This document shows positions 1 through 8,556 of a stretch of 64,000 nucleotides of DNA, in pieces. A program made the position numbers and the translations under genes. Source of the stretch: Serratia fonticola (GTDB lineage: Bacteria > Pseudomonadota > Gammaproteobacteria > Enterobacterales > Enterobacteriaceae); assembly GCF_006715025.1 (NCBI RefSeq), contig NZ_VFMK01000001.1:3596001-3660000 (forward strand), in the 5' to 3' direction. Positions within the stretch are counted from its first letter, which is position 1, and every line of letters starts with the position of its first letter. The notes under the pieces are model-generated. The model searched no databases. It was not told the origin of the DNA and saw only the letters and a program-made list of their open reading frames with translations.

Positions 1-39
1 GGCAGCGAACCGAAAAACGACCGCCCTTCTTACATCTGA
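1..39 (+). CDS. pduB: PduB C-terminal end (partial)
   Basis: The first 13 codons read through to a TGA and encode the tail GSEPKNDRPSYI, which fits my memory of the end of the tandem-BMC-domain shell protein PduB. The position directly before pduC is where pduB sits in known pdu operons. Only the tail is present, so the call rests on this short match and gene order. Confidence 0.75.
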   Translation, partial: GSEPKNDRPSYI

Positions 40-58
40 TGCCAAGTGAGGCTGTTTC

Positions 59-1723
59 ATGAAATCGAAAAGATTTGAAGCATTGGCAAAACGTCCGGTC
101 AATCAGGATGGGTTTGTCAAAGAGTGGATCGAGGAAGGCTTTATTGCCATGGAAAGCCCCAACGATCCTAAACCGTCGATCAAAATCGTCGGTGGCACGG
201 TGACCGAGCTGGATGGAAAACCCCAAAGCGAATTTGACCTTATCGATCACTTCATCGCTCGCTACGGCATCAACCTGGCTCGCGCAGAAGAAGTGATGGC
301 GATGGACTCGGTGAAGCTGGCGAACATGCTGTGCGATCCCAACGTGCCCCGCACCACGATTGTCCCGCTGACCACCGCAATGACACCGGCCAAGATCGTG
401 GAAGTGGTATCGCACATGAACGTGGTGGAAATGATGATGTCGATGCAGAAGATGCGCGCACGCCGCACGCCATCCCAGCAGGCACACGTCACCAACGTGA
501 AAGATAACCCGGTGCAAATCGCTGCCGATGCCGCTGAAGGGGCATTCCGCGGATTTGACGAGCAGGAGACCACCGTCGCCGTAGCTCGTTACGCCCCGTT
601 TAACGCCATTGCCCTGCTCGTGGGCTCACAAATCGGCCGCCCCGGCGTTCTGACGCAGTGTTCCCTGGAGGAGGCCACCGAACTCAAACTCGGTATGCTC
701 GGCCACACCTGTTACGCCGAAACCATCTCCGTCTACGGTACTGAACCGGTGTTTACCGACGGTGATGATACCCCGTGGTCGAAAGGTTTTCTGGCCTCTT
801 CTTATGCCTCGCGCGGGCTGAAAATGCGCTTTACCTCCGGCTCTGGCTCAGAGGTACAAATGGGCTATGCGGAAGGCAAATCCATGCTCTACCTGGAGGC
901 ACGCTGCATCTACATCACCAAAGCGGCTGGCGTTCAGGGGCTGCAAAATGGCTCCGTCAGTTGCGTTGGCGTACCTTCCGCCGTGCCATCGGGGATCCGC
1001 GCCATTCTGGCAGAAAACCTGATTTGCTCCGCGCTGGATCTGGAATGTGCCTCCAGTAACGACCAGACCTTTACCCACTCGGACATGCGTCGTACGGCAC
1101 GTCTGCTAATGCAGTTCCTGCCTGGCACCGACTTTATTTCTTCGGGTTATTCCGCCGTACCCAATTACGACAACATGTTTGCCGGTTCCAACGAAGACGC
1201 GGAAGACTTTGATGACTACAACGTGCTGCAACGCGATCTGAAAGTGGATGGTGGCCTGCGCCCGGTACGTGAAGAAGACGTCGTGGCTATCCGCAATAAA
1301 GCGGCGCGCGCCTTGCAAGCCGTATTTGCCGGTATGGGATTGCCGCCAATCACTGACGAAGAGGTCACCGCCGCCACCTATGCCCACGGCTCGAAAGATA
1401 TGCCAGAGCGTAACATCGTCGAAGACATCAAGTTCGCCCAAGAGATCATCAGCAAGAACCGCACCGGTCTGGAAGTGATTAAGGCGCTGGCACAAGGCGG
1501 CTTCGAAGACGTGGCGCAAGACATGCTCAACATCCAGAAGGCCAAGATTGCCGGTGACTACCTGCATACCTCGGCGATCATCGTGGGCGACAGCCAGGTG
1601 CTGTCAGCCGTCAATGACGTCAATGACTATGCGGGTCCGGCAACCGGTTATCGCTTGCAGGGCGCTCGCTGGGAAGAGATCAAAAACATTCCTAACGCAC
1701 TTGATCCTAATGAGATCGATTAA
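59..1723 (+). CDS. pduC: Propanediol dehydratase large subunit
   Basis: This is the catalytic large subunit of adenosylcobalamin-dependent 1,2-propanediol dehydratase, which converts propanediol to propionaldehyde inside the Pdu microcompartment. At 554 residues it has the full family length, and it opens with MKSKRFEALAKRPVNQDGF, typical of PduC/PddA proteins. The ATG at 59 follows an AAGTGAGG ribosome-binding stretch. It is the first complete gene of the operon and is followed 12 bp later by the medium subunit. No frameshift or internal stop is seen. Assignment is firm from sequence and context. Confidence 0.97.
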   Translation: MKSKRFEALAKRPVNQDGFVKEWIEEGFIAMESPNDPKPSIKIVGGTVTELDGKPQSEFDLIDHFIARYGINLARAEEVMAMDSVKLANMLCDPNVPRTTIVPLTTAMTPAKIVEVVSHMNVVEMMMSMQKMRARRTPSQQAHVTNVKDNPVQIAADAAEGAFRGFDEQETTVAVARYAPFNAIALLVGSQIGRPGVLTQCSLEEATELKLGMLGHTCYAETISVYGTEPVFTDGDDTPWSKGFLASSYASRGLKMRFTSGSGSEVQMGYAEGKSMLYLEARCIYITKAAGVQGLQNGSVSCVGVPSAVPSGIRAILAENLICSALDLECASSNDQTFTHSDMRRTARLLMQFLPGTDFISSGYSAVPNYDNMFAGSNEDAEDFDDYNVLQRDLKVDGGLRPVREEDVVAIRNKAARALQAVFAGMGLPPITDEEVTAATYAHGSKDMPERNIVEDIKFAQEIISKNRTGLEVIKALAQGGFEDVAQDMLNIQKAKIAGDYLHTSAIIVGDSQVLSAVNDVNDYAGPATGYRLQGARWEEIKNIPNALDPNEID

Positions 1724-1735
1724 GGGGTTCACGCC

Positions 1736-2416
1736 ATGGTGGATATTAACGAAAAACTACTGCGCCAAATCATTGAGGGCGTGCTGCAGGAAATGCAGAT
1801 AGACCAGAAAGTGGTCTCCTTCCACACGGATACCGTGCAACCGGCCCCGGTGACCGCTGCGGTAACCCCAGAGGGGGGATTCCTGACCGAAGTGGGGGAA
1901 GCCAAGCCCGGTAACAGCCAGGATGAAGTCATTATTGCCGTTGGCCCGGCTTTTGGCCTGTCGCAGACGGTCAACATCGTCGGTCTGCCGCACAAGAACA
2001 TTTTGCGCGAACTGATCGCCGGTATCGAAGAAGAAGGGATCAAAGCACGGGTTATCCGCTGCTTTAAGTCTTCTGACGTCGCTTTTGTGGCGGTAGAGGG
2101 TAATCGCCTCAGCGGTTCAGGCATTGCGATCGGCGTGCAATCAAAAGGCACCACGGTGATCCACCAGCAAGGCTTGCCGCCGCTGTCGAACCTGGAGTTG
2201 TTCCCGCAGGCACCGCTGTTGACGCTGGAAACCTACCGGATGATTGGTAAAAACGCCGCTCGCTATGCCAAGCGTGAATCACCACAGCCAGTGCCGACGT
2301 TGAACGATCAGATGGCCCGCCCTAAATATCAGGCCAAATCGGCGATTCTGCATATCAAAGAAACCAAATATGTGGTGACCGGCAAGAATCCTCAGGAACT
2401 CCGAGTGACGCTTTAA
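1736..2416 (+). CDS. pduD: Propanediol dehydratase medium subunit
   Basis: This is the medium (beta) subunit of the B12-dependent diol dehydratase. It has 226 residues, close to family length. Its N-terminus (MVDINEKLLRQIIEGVLQEM) is the short amphipathic helix that in PduD homologues targets the enzyme into the microcompartment. A Val/Pro/Ala-rich linker (about residues 30-50) joins it to the dehydratase domain. It lies between pduC and pduE with 12-14 bp gaps, the standard three-subunit arrangement. Confidence 0.96.
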   Translation: MVDINEKLLRQIIEGVLQEMQIDQKVVSFHTDTVQPAPVTAAVTPEGGFLTEVGEAKPGNSQDEVIIAVGPAFGLSQTVNIVGLPHKNILRELIAGIEEEGIKARVIRCFKSSDVAFVAVEGNRLSGSGIAIGVQSKGTTVIHQQGLPPLSNLELFPQAPLLTLETYRMIGKNAARYAKRESPQPVPTLNDQMARPKYQAKSAILHIKETKYVVTGKNPQELRVTL

Positions 2417-2430
2417 CAAAGGAAAGCACA

Positions 2431-2955
2431 ATGAATTCCGAAGCTATTGAATCCATGGTTCGCGATGTCCTGAGCAAGATGAACAGCTTGCAGGGGCAAA
2501 CGGCAACCACCGCTATCGCACAGCCTTCAAGCCAAACAACGCAAGCCAAGGTAGCCGATTATCCCTTGGCCAATAAACATCCTGAATGGGTGAAAACCGC
2601 CACCAACAAAACGTTGGATGACCTGACGCTGGCGAACGTCCTCAACGGTAGCGTGACGTCGCAAGACCTGCGCATTACGCCGGAAATATTGCGAATTCAA
2701 GCCGACATCGCACGTGATGCTGGCCGCGATCGCCTGGCGATGAACTTTGAGCGCGCAGCAGAGCTCACTGCCGTCCCCGACGACAAGGTGCTGGACATTT
2801 ACAACGCATTGCGCCCTTTCCGTTCAAGCCGGGAAGCGTTAAATGCCATTGCTGACGATCTGGAGAAAAACTACAACGCCAAGATCTGTGCCGCGTTTGT
2901 CCGCGAAGCGGCCGCGCTCTATCAGCAGCGCAAAAAGCTCAAGGGTGATGATTAA
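2431..2955 (+). CDS. pduE: Propanediol dehydratase small subunit
   Basis: This is the small (gamma) subunit of propanediol dehydratase, 174 residues long. The N-terminal stretch (about residues 1-18) is an amphipathic helix of the encapsulation type, followed by a Gln/Thr/Ala-rich linker and the dehydratase small-subunit domain from about residue 45. It has a good ribosome-binding site (AAAGGAAAG) before the ATG at 2431. It completes the pduCDE set. A 70 bp gap separates it from the reactivase gene. Confidence 0.96.
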   Translation: MNSEAIESMVRDVLSKMNSLQGQTATTAIAQPSSQTTQAKVADYPLANKHPEWVKTATNKTLDDLTLANVLNGSVTSQDLRITPEILRIQADIARDAGRDRLAMNFERAAELTAVPDDKVLDIYNALRPFRSSREALNAIADDLEKNYNAKICAAFVREAAALYQQRKKLKGDD

Positions 2956-3025
2956 GGTCAAGCCACCGCTCTGCTGCAGTAAACGGGGCGGTGCTATCTC
3001 CAATGGCTAACACTGAGGGTGGGAC

Positions 3026-4852
3026 ATGCGTTACATAGCAGGTGTGGATATCGGCAACGCCTCGACAGAAGTGGCGTTGGCACGTTGCGAGGCTGGGGGC
3101 CAGTTGACATTCGTCGCCAGCACCCTGACTGAAACTACCGGTATCAAAGGCACGCAGCGCAATATGTTTGGCATCCGTCAGGCGTTGGATATGTTGGTCG
3201 CCAAAGCGGGTATCGCGCTGAGCGATATCAGCCTGATCCGTATCAACGAGGCCACGCCGGTGATTGGTGATGTCGCGATGGAAACCATTACCGAGACCAT
3301 CATCACTGAATCCACCATGATTGGCCATAACCCGAAAACGCCCGGCGGGCTTGGATTAGGCGTAGGTATCACCATTGATATCGCCGAGTTGGTCACGCGC
3401 GATCCGTCCCAACCCTACGTGCTGGTAGTCCCCAAAGCGGTGGATTTTGCCGATGTAGCAACGGTGGTCAATGCCGCCAACGGGGCCGGCTATCGTATCA
3501 CCGCCGTGATTATGCAACGCGATGACGGGGTGCTGGTCAGTAACCGTCTGGCGCATCCACTGCCGATCGTCGATGAAGTGCTGCATATCGATCGCATCCC
3601 GATGGGGATGTTGGCCGCCGTTGAAGTGGCCATGCCCGGAAAGGTGATCGAAACCCTGTCCAACCCGTATGGCATCGCCACCGTTTTCTCCCTCAACGCC
3701 GAAGAGACGCAAAACATTGTGCCAGTGGCGCGCGCGTTGATCGGCACTCGTTCAGCCGTAGTGGTCAAAACGCCGGAGGGCGATGTCAAGGCCCGTGCCA
3801 TCCCTGCTGGCCATCTGGAACTGTTTGCCGAAGGGCGAACGCTAAGGGTGGATGTCGCTTCCGGTGGCGAGGCGATCATGAATGTTATCAATACGGTGCG
3901 CCAGATGGATAACGTCACCGGAGAAGCGGGCACCAACATCGGCGGCATGCTGGAGCACGTGCGCCAGACCATGGCCGAACTGACCAACAAACCCACCAGA
4001 GAAATCTTTATTCAGGACCTGTTAGCCGTGGATACCTCGGTGCCAGTGAATGTCACCGGCGGGCTGGCTGGCGAATTCTCATTGGAACAGGCGGTCGGTA
4101 TTGCCTCTATGGTGAAATCCGACCGGTTGCAGATGGCACGCATCGCCAGCGAGATCGAGCAGACGCTGAATATCGCTGTGCAGGTAGGCGGGGCTGAAGC
4201 CGAGGCCGCCATTCTCGGGGCCATGACCACACCAGGAACCCGTGAACCCCTGGCTATTCTGGATCTGGGGGCAGGTTCTACCGACGCCTCCATTATTAAT
4301 GCCAATGGGGACATCATCGCCACCCATCTCGCCGGTGCCGGGGATATGGTGACGATGATCATCGCTTCGGAACTGGGGCTGGAAGACCGCTATCTGGCTG
4401 AGGACATCAAGAAGTATCCCCTGGCCAAAGTAGAGAGTCTGTTCCACCTGCGCCATGAAGATGGCAGCGTGCAGTTTTTCCCTCAGCCCTTACCCGCCGA
4501 GGTGTTTGCCCGCCTGGTGGTGGTTAAACCGGAGACTCTGGTGCCCCTACCGGGTGAGTTCTCACTGGAAAAAGTCCGCAATATCCGTCGTTCCGCAAAA
4601 CAGCGGGTATTCGTCACCAATGCGCTGCGTGCCCTGCGTCAAGTCAGCCCCACCGGCAACATTCGCGACATTCCGTTTGTGGTGCTGGTAGGCGGGTCAT
4701 CGCTGGATTTTGAGATCCCGCAACTGGTAACCGACGCCCTCTCCCATTACAAGCTGGTCGCCGGACGCGGCAATATCCGTGCCAGTGAAGGGCCACGCAA
4801 CGCAGTCGCTACCGGCCTGATCCTGTCTTATCAGCGGGAGGCACGCAGATGA
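3026..4852 (+). CDS. pduG: Diol dehydratase reactivase large subunit
   Basis: This is the large subunit of the ATP-dependent chaperone-like reactivating factor that exchanges damaged cobalamin on propanediol dehydratase. The 608 residues match DdrA/PduG length. The actin/Hsp70-like nucleotide-binding region shows IAGVDIGNASTEVALA at the start and LAILDLGAGSTDASI around residue 410. The 3' end overlaps the small-subunit gene by 4 bp (ATGA), indicating coupled translation. Confidence 0.96.
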   Translation: MRYIAGVDIGNASTEVALARCEAGGQLTFVASTLTETTGIKGTQRNMFGIRQALDMLVAKAGIALSDISLIRINEATPVIGDVAMETITETIITESTMIGHNPKTPGGLGLGVGITIDIAELVTRDPSQPYVLVVPKAVDFADVATVVNAANGAGYRITAVIMQRDDGVLVSNRLAHPLPIVDEVLHIDRIPMGMLAAVEVAMPGKVIETLSNPYGIATVFSLNAEETQNIVPVARALIGTRSAVVVKTPEGDVKARAIPAGHLELFAEGRTLRVDVASGGEAIMNVINTVRQMDNVTGEAGTNIGGMLEHVRQTMAELTNKPTREIFIQDLLAVDTSVPVNVTGGLAGEFSLEQAVGIASMVKSDRLQMARIASEIEQTLNIAVQVGGAEAEAAILGAMTTPGTREPLAILDLGAGSTDASIINANGDIIATHLAGAGDMVTMIIASELGLEDRYLAEDIKKYPLAKVESLFHLRHEDGSVQFFPQPLPAEVFARLVVVKPETLVPLPGEFSLEKVRNIRRSAKQRVFVTNALRALRQVSPTGNIRDIPFVVLVGGSSLDFEIPQLVTDALSHYKLVAGRGNIRASEGPRNAVATGLILSYQREARR

Positions 4853-5190
4853 TCACCGCTAACGACATCCCAACCATCGTCATCAGCGCCAGCGCCGATG
4901 CCACTGAGCAGCAATGGCAACAGGTATTACTCGGGATTGAAGAGGAAGGGATCCCGTGGCGCTGGCAGTGTGACGCTGAGGGCGACATCGTCCAGCGTGC
5001 CTGGCAGGCCGCCGCCCGTTCCCTGTTGCTGGTCGGCCTGGCCTGTAGCGCCAATGAGGCGGTGGTGCATTACCGTAATTTACCGGCATCCCAGCCACTG
5101 TTTCGCCTGGCCGGCCCACAGGCAGACGAACAGTGGCGGCAGTTGGGAAATAACGCCGCACGGTTGGTGAAAGGATTGCCGTTTAAATGA
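4849..5190 (+). CDS. pduH: Diol dehydratase reactivase small subunit
   Basis: This is the small subunit of the diol dehydratase reactivase, 113 residues, starting at the ATG in an ATGA overlap with pduG. It contains the family-typical EEEGIPWRW and ARSLLLVGLACS segments. It is thought to displace the dehydratase medium subunit during cofactor release. It is followed by a 133 bp gap before pduJ that holds no gene but ends in an AGGAGA ribosome-binding site. Confidence 0.94.
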   Translation: MITANDIPTIVISASADATEQQWQQVLLGIEEEGIPWRWQCDAEGDIVQRAWQAAARSLLLVGLACSANEAVVHYRNLPASQPLFRLAGPQADEQWRQLGNNAARLVKGLPFK

Positions 5191-5323
5191 ACGTTCACCC
5201 TCAATACCGCGGCACAACGTACAGAATGCAACCGTATTCCCAGTGGCTTTCGCGAGCGTAGCCAACAACGCCACAGCGGAAAGACCAAAGGGATAAAAAT
5301 GAACACTACAGGAGAGTTACAGC

Positions 5324-5599
5324 ATGAATAACGCATTGGGACTGGTAGAAACAAAGGGGCTGGTAGCCGCAATCGAAGCTGCCGATGCCATGGTGAAATC
5401 AGCCAACGTGCAGTTGGTCGGTTACGAAAAAATTGGCTCGGGGTTGGTCACCGTGATGGTGCGCGGCGATGTCGGAGCCGTCAAGGCGGCAGTCGATGCC
5501 GGATCTGCGGCGGCCAGCGCGGTAGGTGAAGTGAAGTCCTGCCATGTGATCCCGCGCCCACACAGCGATGTAGAAGCCATTTTGCCGACCTCGGCCTAA
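5324..5599 (+). CDS. pduJ: Microcompartment shell hexamer PduJ
   Basis: This is a single-domain BMC shell protein of 91 residues that forms the hexameric tiles of the Pdu compartment facets. The sequence begins MNNALGLVETKGLVAAIEAA and ends with the CHVIPRPHSDVE segment, a near match to known PduJ. The pore-loop region with KIGSG is present. It is closely related to PduA, whose gene would lie left of the window. It is followed 21 bp downstream by pduK. Confidence 0.95.
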   Translation: MNNALGLVETKGLVAAIEAADAMVKSANVQLVGYEKIGSGLVTVMVRGDVGAVKAAVDAGSAAASAVGEVKSCHVIPRPHSDVEAILPTSA

Positions 5600-5620
5600 A
5601 GGTCACCACAGGAGCACAGC

Positions 5621-6115
5621 GTGAAAACGTCACTGGGATTACTCGAAGTTAGCGGTTTGGCGCTGGCGATTGGAGCAGCCGATGCCATGGCAAAAGCCGC
5701 CTCCGTAACGCTGGTCGGCATGGAAAAAACCAACGGCTCCGGCTGGATGCTGATCAGGCTGACCGGGGACGTGGCATCTGTGCAGGCCGCGATTGCCACC
5801 GGGGCCGCCTTTGCCAAGCAACGCAACGGCTTGGTGGCTCAGGCGACATTGGCCCGCCCGGCTGAAGGTTTGATGGCTCACTGGCAACCGCCACTCCCCG
5901 TGGTTGCACAGGCGCCACAGGCACAAGCCGAACTGCAGGAGCCCGTCAACGTTGAAACTGCGCCCCATGCAACCCCCGAAGGGATCTTGGCAGAAGCACC
6001 GGTATTCAGCCTGACGCGGGCTACCTGCAACCTCTGCCAGGATGCCGAGTGTTCTCGGCATAAAGGTGAACCGCGCGATCGCTGTTTGCACAGTGGCAAA
6101 GGAGGTAAAGCCTGA
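5621..6115 (+). CDS. pduK: Shell protein PduK with Cys-rich tail
   Basis: This is a minor BMC shell protein of 164 residues with a GTG start behind an AGGAG site. Residues 1-85 form one BMC domain (KTSLGLLEVSGLALAIGAAD). A linker rich in Ala/Pro/Gln follows. The C-terminus carries a Cys cluster (CNLCQDAECSRHKGEP, then a further Cys) that resembles the predicted Fe-S or metal site of PduK. The stop overlaps the ATG of pduL, so the two are translationally coupled. Confidence 0.93.
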   Translation: MKTSLGLLEVSGLALAIGAADAMAKAASVTLVGMEKTNGSGWMLIRLTGDVASVQAAIATGAAFAKQRNGLVAQATLARPAEGLMAHWQPPLPVVAQAPQAQAELQEPVNVETAPHATPEGILAEAPVFSLTRATCNLCQDAECSRHKGEPRDRCLHSGKGGKA

Positions 6116-6747
6116 TGGAAAAAGCGTTGTTGGAGCCCGTGGTCAGCAAGATCCTCGACGAAATGCGTCTTCGTCCGATCCCGCTTGGCGTTTCCAATCG
6201 ACATTTGCATCTCTCACAGCAGGATTATCAGCAACTGTTCCCGCAGCAGCCGTTGGTGGAGAAAAAGGGGCTATTGCAGCCGGGTCAATACGCGGCAGAA
6301 CAGACCGTGACGCTGGTCGGGCCAAAAGGTCGCCTGGAAAACGTACGCCTCCTCGGGCCATTGCGGCGGCGCAGCCAGGTTGAGATCTCGCGCAGCGATG
6401 CCCGCCTGCTCGGGGTTGCCGCCCCGCTACGGCTATCGGGCGAACTGGAAGACACCCCAGGGATCCGCCTGATCAGCCCGTTTGCCGAGTTGACGCTGGC
6501 AAACGGCGTCATCGTTGCCCGGCGCCACATCCATATGTCGCCACTGGATGCGCTGATCTACCGCGTTCAGCACGGCCAGCGGGTCAAGGTAGCGATCCAG
6601 GGGGGCGAACGCCAGTTGGTGTTTGACGATGTCGTGATTCGCGTTTCCCCCCAGATGTGCCTGGAAATGCATATCGATACCGACGAAGCCAACGCGGCTG
6701 GTGTTGACGATCCCCGCACCTTCGCCACGTGGGTGCCTCACTCATGA
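6115..6747 (+). CDS. pduL: Phosphate propanoyltransferase PduL
   Basis: This enzyme converts propionyl-CoA to propionyl-phosphate and recycles CoA inside the compartment. It has 210 residues with two beta-barrel halves. The metal-binding His residues appear in VSNRHLHLSQQDY and RRHIHMSPLDA. The first about 20 residues form an amphipathic helix of the encapsulation type. The 3' end overlaps pduM by 4 bp. It is unrelated to the Pta family, and its product feeds the kinase PduW. Confidence 0.96.
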   Translation: MEKALLEPVVSKILDEMRLRPIPLGVSNRHLHLSQQDYQQLFPQQPLVEKKGLLQPGQYAAEQTVTLVGPKGRLENVRLLGPLRRRSQVEISRSDARLLGVAAPLRLSGELEDTPGIRLISPFAELTLANGVIVARRHIHMSPLDALIYRVQHGQRVKVAIQGGERQLVFDDVVIRVSPQMCLEMHIDTDEANAAGVDDPRTFATWVPHS

Positions 6748-7241
6748 TCGGGGCATCGGCGCAGACCGAACGCCTGGTTAGCCTGGTTATTACCCGGTTG
6801 GCCGAGCGCGAACAGCGGGTTTACTCCCTGCGCTTACAGCAACTGCGTCACGGTCTCGACCCGGCCGTTTATCTGCGTCATGCCAGTTTACATCTGCAAC
6901 TGCCGGATCTGGGTTTTATGCAGTGCCTGGCTGCGGGTGAGCGTGCCGAGCCGGCAGTAAGTGCTCTCCATGAGGCCTGGTCGTGGGGGATACGGGTACA
7001 TATCAGCCTGCATCAGCAACTGTTGGCAGCGTTGCCCCGTCATGGATTATCTGCGCTGCCGCTAAGCCTGAGCGATCACCAGGGGCATGCGGTCCGGCTA
7101 TGCACCAGCAAACTGCTGAGCTATCGGGATGTGGCCACGCTCGCCCCGTGCTGGCTGCTGGTGGGCCATAACACCCTGGTGACCCCCTTGGCACGGGATT
7201 GTCTGTCAGCACGCCATATTCAACTGTTAAGGCAGGAGTAA
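6744..7241 (+). CDS. pduM: Microcompartment assembly protein PduM
   Basis: PduM is a structural or assembly protein of the Pdu microcompartment without a known enzymatic activity. The ATG at 6744 overlaps the pduL stop (ATGA) and gives 165 residues, close to known PduM. A GTG 15 bp upstream would add five residues and is less likely. The sequence is soluble, Leu-rich and has no catalytic motif I recognise. The call rests mainly on length and its fixed place between pduL and pduN. Confidence 0.88.
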   Translation: MIGASAQTERLVSLVITRLAEREQRVYSLRLQQLRHGLDPAVYLRHASLHLQLPDLGFMQCLAAGERAEPAVSALHEAWSWGIRVHISLHQQLLAALPRHGLSALPLSLSDHQGHAVRLCTSKLLSYRDVATLAPCWLLVGHNTLVTPLARDCLSARHIQLLRQE

Positions 7242-7244
7242 ATC

Positions 7245-7523
7245 ATGCAGCTAGCCAGAGTAGTGGGTTCCGTGGTGTCAACGCAGAAATCGTCGACGCT
7301 GGTCGGCAGAAAACTGCTGCTGGTGCGGCGCGTGACCGGCGACGGGTCATTGCCCCCTGCCAGCGATAAGCCTGATGAAGTGGCGGTGGACTCTGTGGGT
7401 GCCGGTGAAGGTGAGCTGGTGCTGCTTTCTAGCGGTTCCAGCGCCCGTCGGGTGTTTGCAGAACCCAATGATGCCATCGATCTGGCGATTGTCGCCATCG
7501 TTGACAGCGTCAGCATCTATTAA
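7245..7523 (+). CDS. pduN: Microcompartment vertex protein PduN
   Basis: This is a CcmL/EutN-family pentamer that closes the vertices of the shell. It has 92 residues starting MQLARVVGSVVSTQKSSTLV, with the family-typical GAGEGELVLLSSGSSAR near the middle. It starts 3 bp after pduM. A second reading frame open across its 3' half is only an upstream extension of pduO and not a separate gene. Confidence 0.95.
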   Translation: MQLARVVGSVVSTQKSSTLVGRKLLLVRRVTGDGSLPPASDKPDEVAVDSVGAGEGELVLLSSGSSARRVFAEPNDAIDLAIVAIVDSVSIY

Positions 7524-7539
7524 GCGCGGAGCCAACCTG

Positions 7540-8556
7540 ATGAGTATTTATACCAAGACCGGCGATAAAGGCACCACCGCACTGTTTACCGGCCAGCGGG
7601 TGAAAAAGAATCATCCCCGCGTAGAGGCTTACGGCACATTGGATGAGCTGAATGCCACCCTTAGCCTGTGTGCGCGGGCGCTCAAAGGCGAAGAAAATCG
7701 ACAGCTGATCGAAGCGGTACAGCATCAACTATTCTATTTCGGCGCTGAACTGGCAAGCGAAGGTGAAAGCACCCCCTCCGGCCAGCATAAAACCATCAAT
7801 GCCGAGCATATCCTTCGCTTAGAGCAAGCCGTCGATCGCTGTATGTCAGCCTTACCACCGGTTCAGGGTTTTATTTTACCGGGTACTAGCGAAGCAGGCA
7901 GCCGCCTGCACGTTGCCCGCACCCTTGCCCGCCGGGCTGAACGCCGTCTGATTGAATTAGCTGAACAGGTTGCGATTCGCCAGACGCTCTTGCAGTACCT
8001 GAACCGGCTTTCAGATTGTCTCTACGCCCTGGCGCGGGATGAAGACCATCGGCAACAACTGCAACAAATTACCCAAACGGTGGCCGCCCGCTATCTGGCT
8101 GCCAGCCAAAACCCGGCGGCCACAACGCCGCCATCCGATCCTTCAGCGCTGAGCTTTGCGGATGTCCACCAACTCTTAAAACTGTCGGTAGCCTCCGCCC
8201 TTGAGCTTGCCGTTCCGGTGGTGGTCGCCGTCGCGGATCGCCAAGGCAACATGATCATGACCTATCGCATGCCCGATACCCTGCTGGTCAGCAGCGAACT
8301 GGCACCTAAAAAAGCCTGGACGGCCGTGGCGATGAAAACCGCCACTCATCAACTGACTGCTGTCGTCCAACCGGGTGCCGAACTGTTTCAGTTAGAAGCC
8401 AGCCTGGGAGGTAAAGTCGTCACCTTTGGCGGCGGCTACCCGCTATGGCGTAACGGCCAGCTCATCGGCGGATTGGGGATCAGCGGCGGCAGCGTTGAAC
8501 AGGATATGCATATCGCACAGGCGGCCATCGCGGCTTTACATTTGAGGAATGAATAA
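7540..8556 (+). CDS. pduO: Cob(I)alamin adenosyltransferase PduO
   Basis: PduO makes adenosylcobalamin for the diol dehydratase. I chose the ATG at 7540, which begins MSIYTKTGDKGTTALFTG, the conserved ATP-binding start of PduO-type transferases. An in-frame extension back into pduN lacks family support. The product has 338 residues: the adenosyltransferase domain fills about 1-185 and a GlcG/DUF336-like domain about 200-338, as in the two-domain Salmonella protein. The stop overlaps the pduP start (TAATG). Confidence 0.95.
   Translation: MSIYTKTGDKGTTALFTGQRVKKNHPRVEAYGTLDELNATLSLCARALKGEENRQLIEAVQHQLFYFGAELASEGESTPSGQHKTINAEHILRLEQAVDRCMSALPPVQGFILPGTSEAGSRLHVARTLARRAERRLIELAEQVAIRQTLLQYLNRLSDCLYALARDEDHRQQLQQITQTVAARYLAASQNPAATTPPSDPSALSFADVHQLLKLSVASALELAVPVVVAVADRQGNMIMTYRMPDTLLVSSELAPKKAWTAVAMKTATHQLTAVVQPGAELFQLEASLGGKVVTFGGGYPLWRNGQLIGGLGISGGSVEQDMHIAQAAIAALHLRNE

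Noticed and set aside
7375..7539. N-terminal extension of PduO into pduN
   Set aside because: The extension has no similarity to adenosyltransferases, and the ATG at 7540 gives the conserved start.
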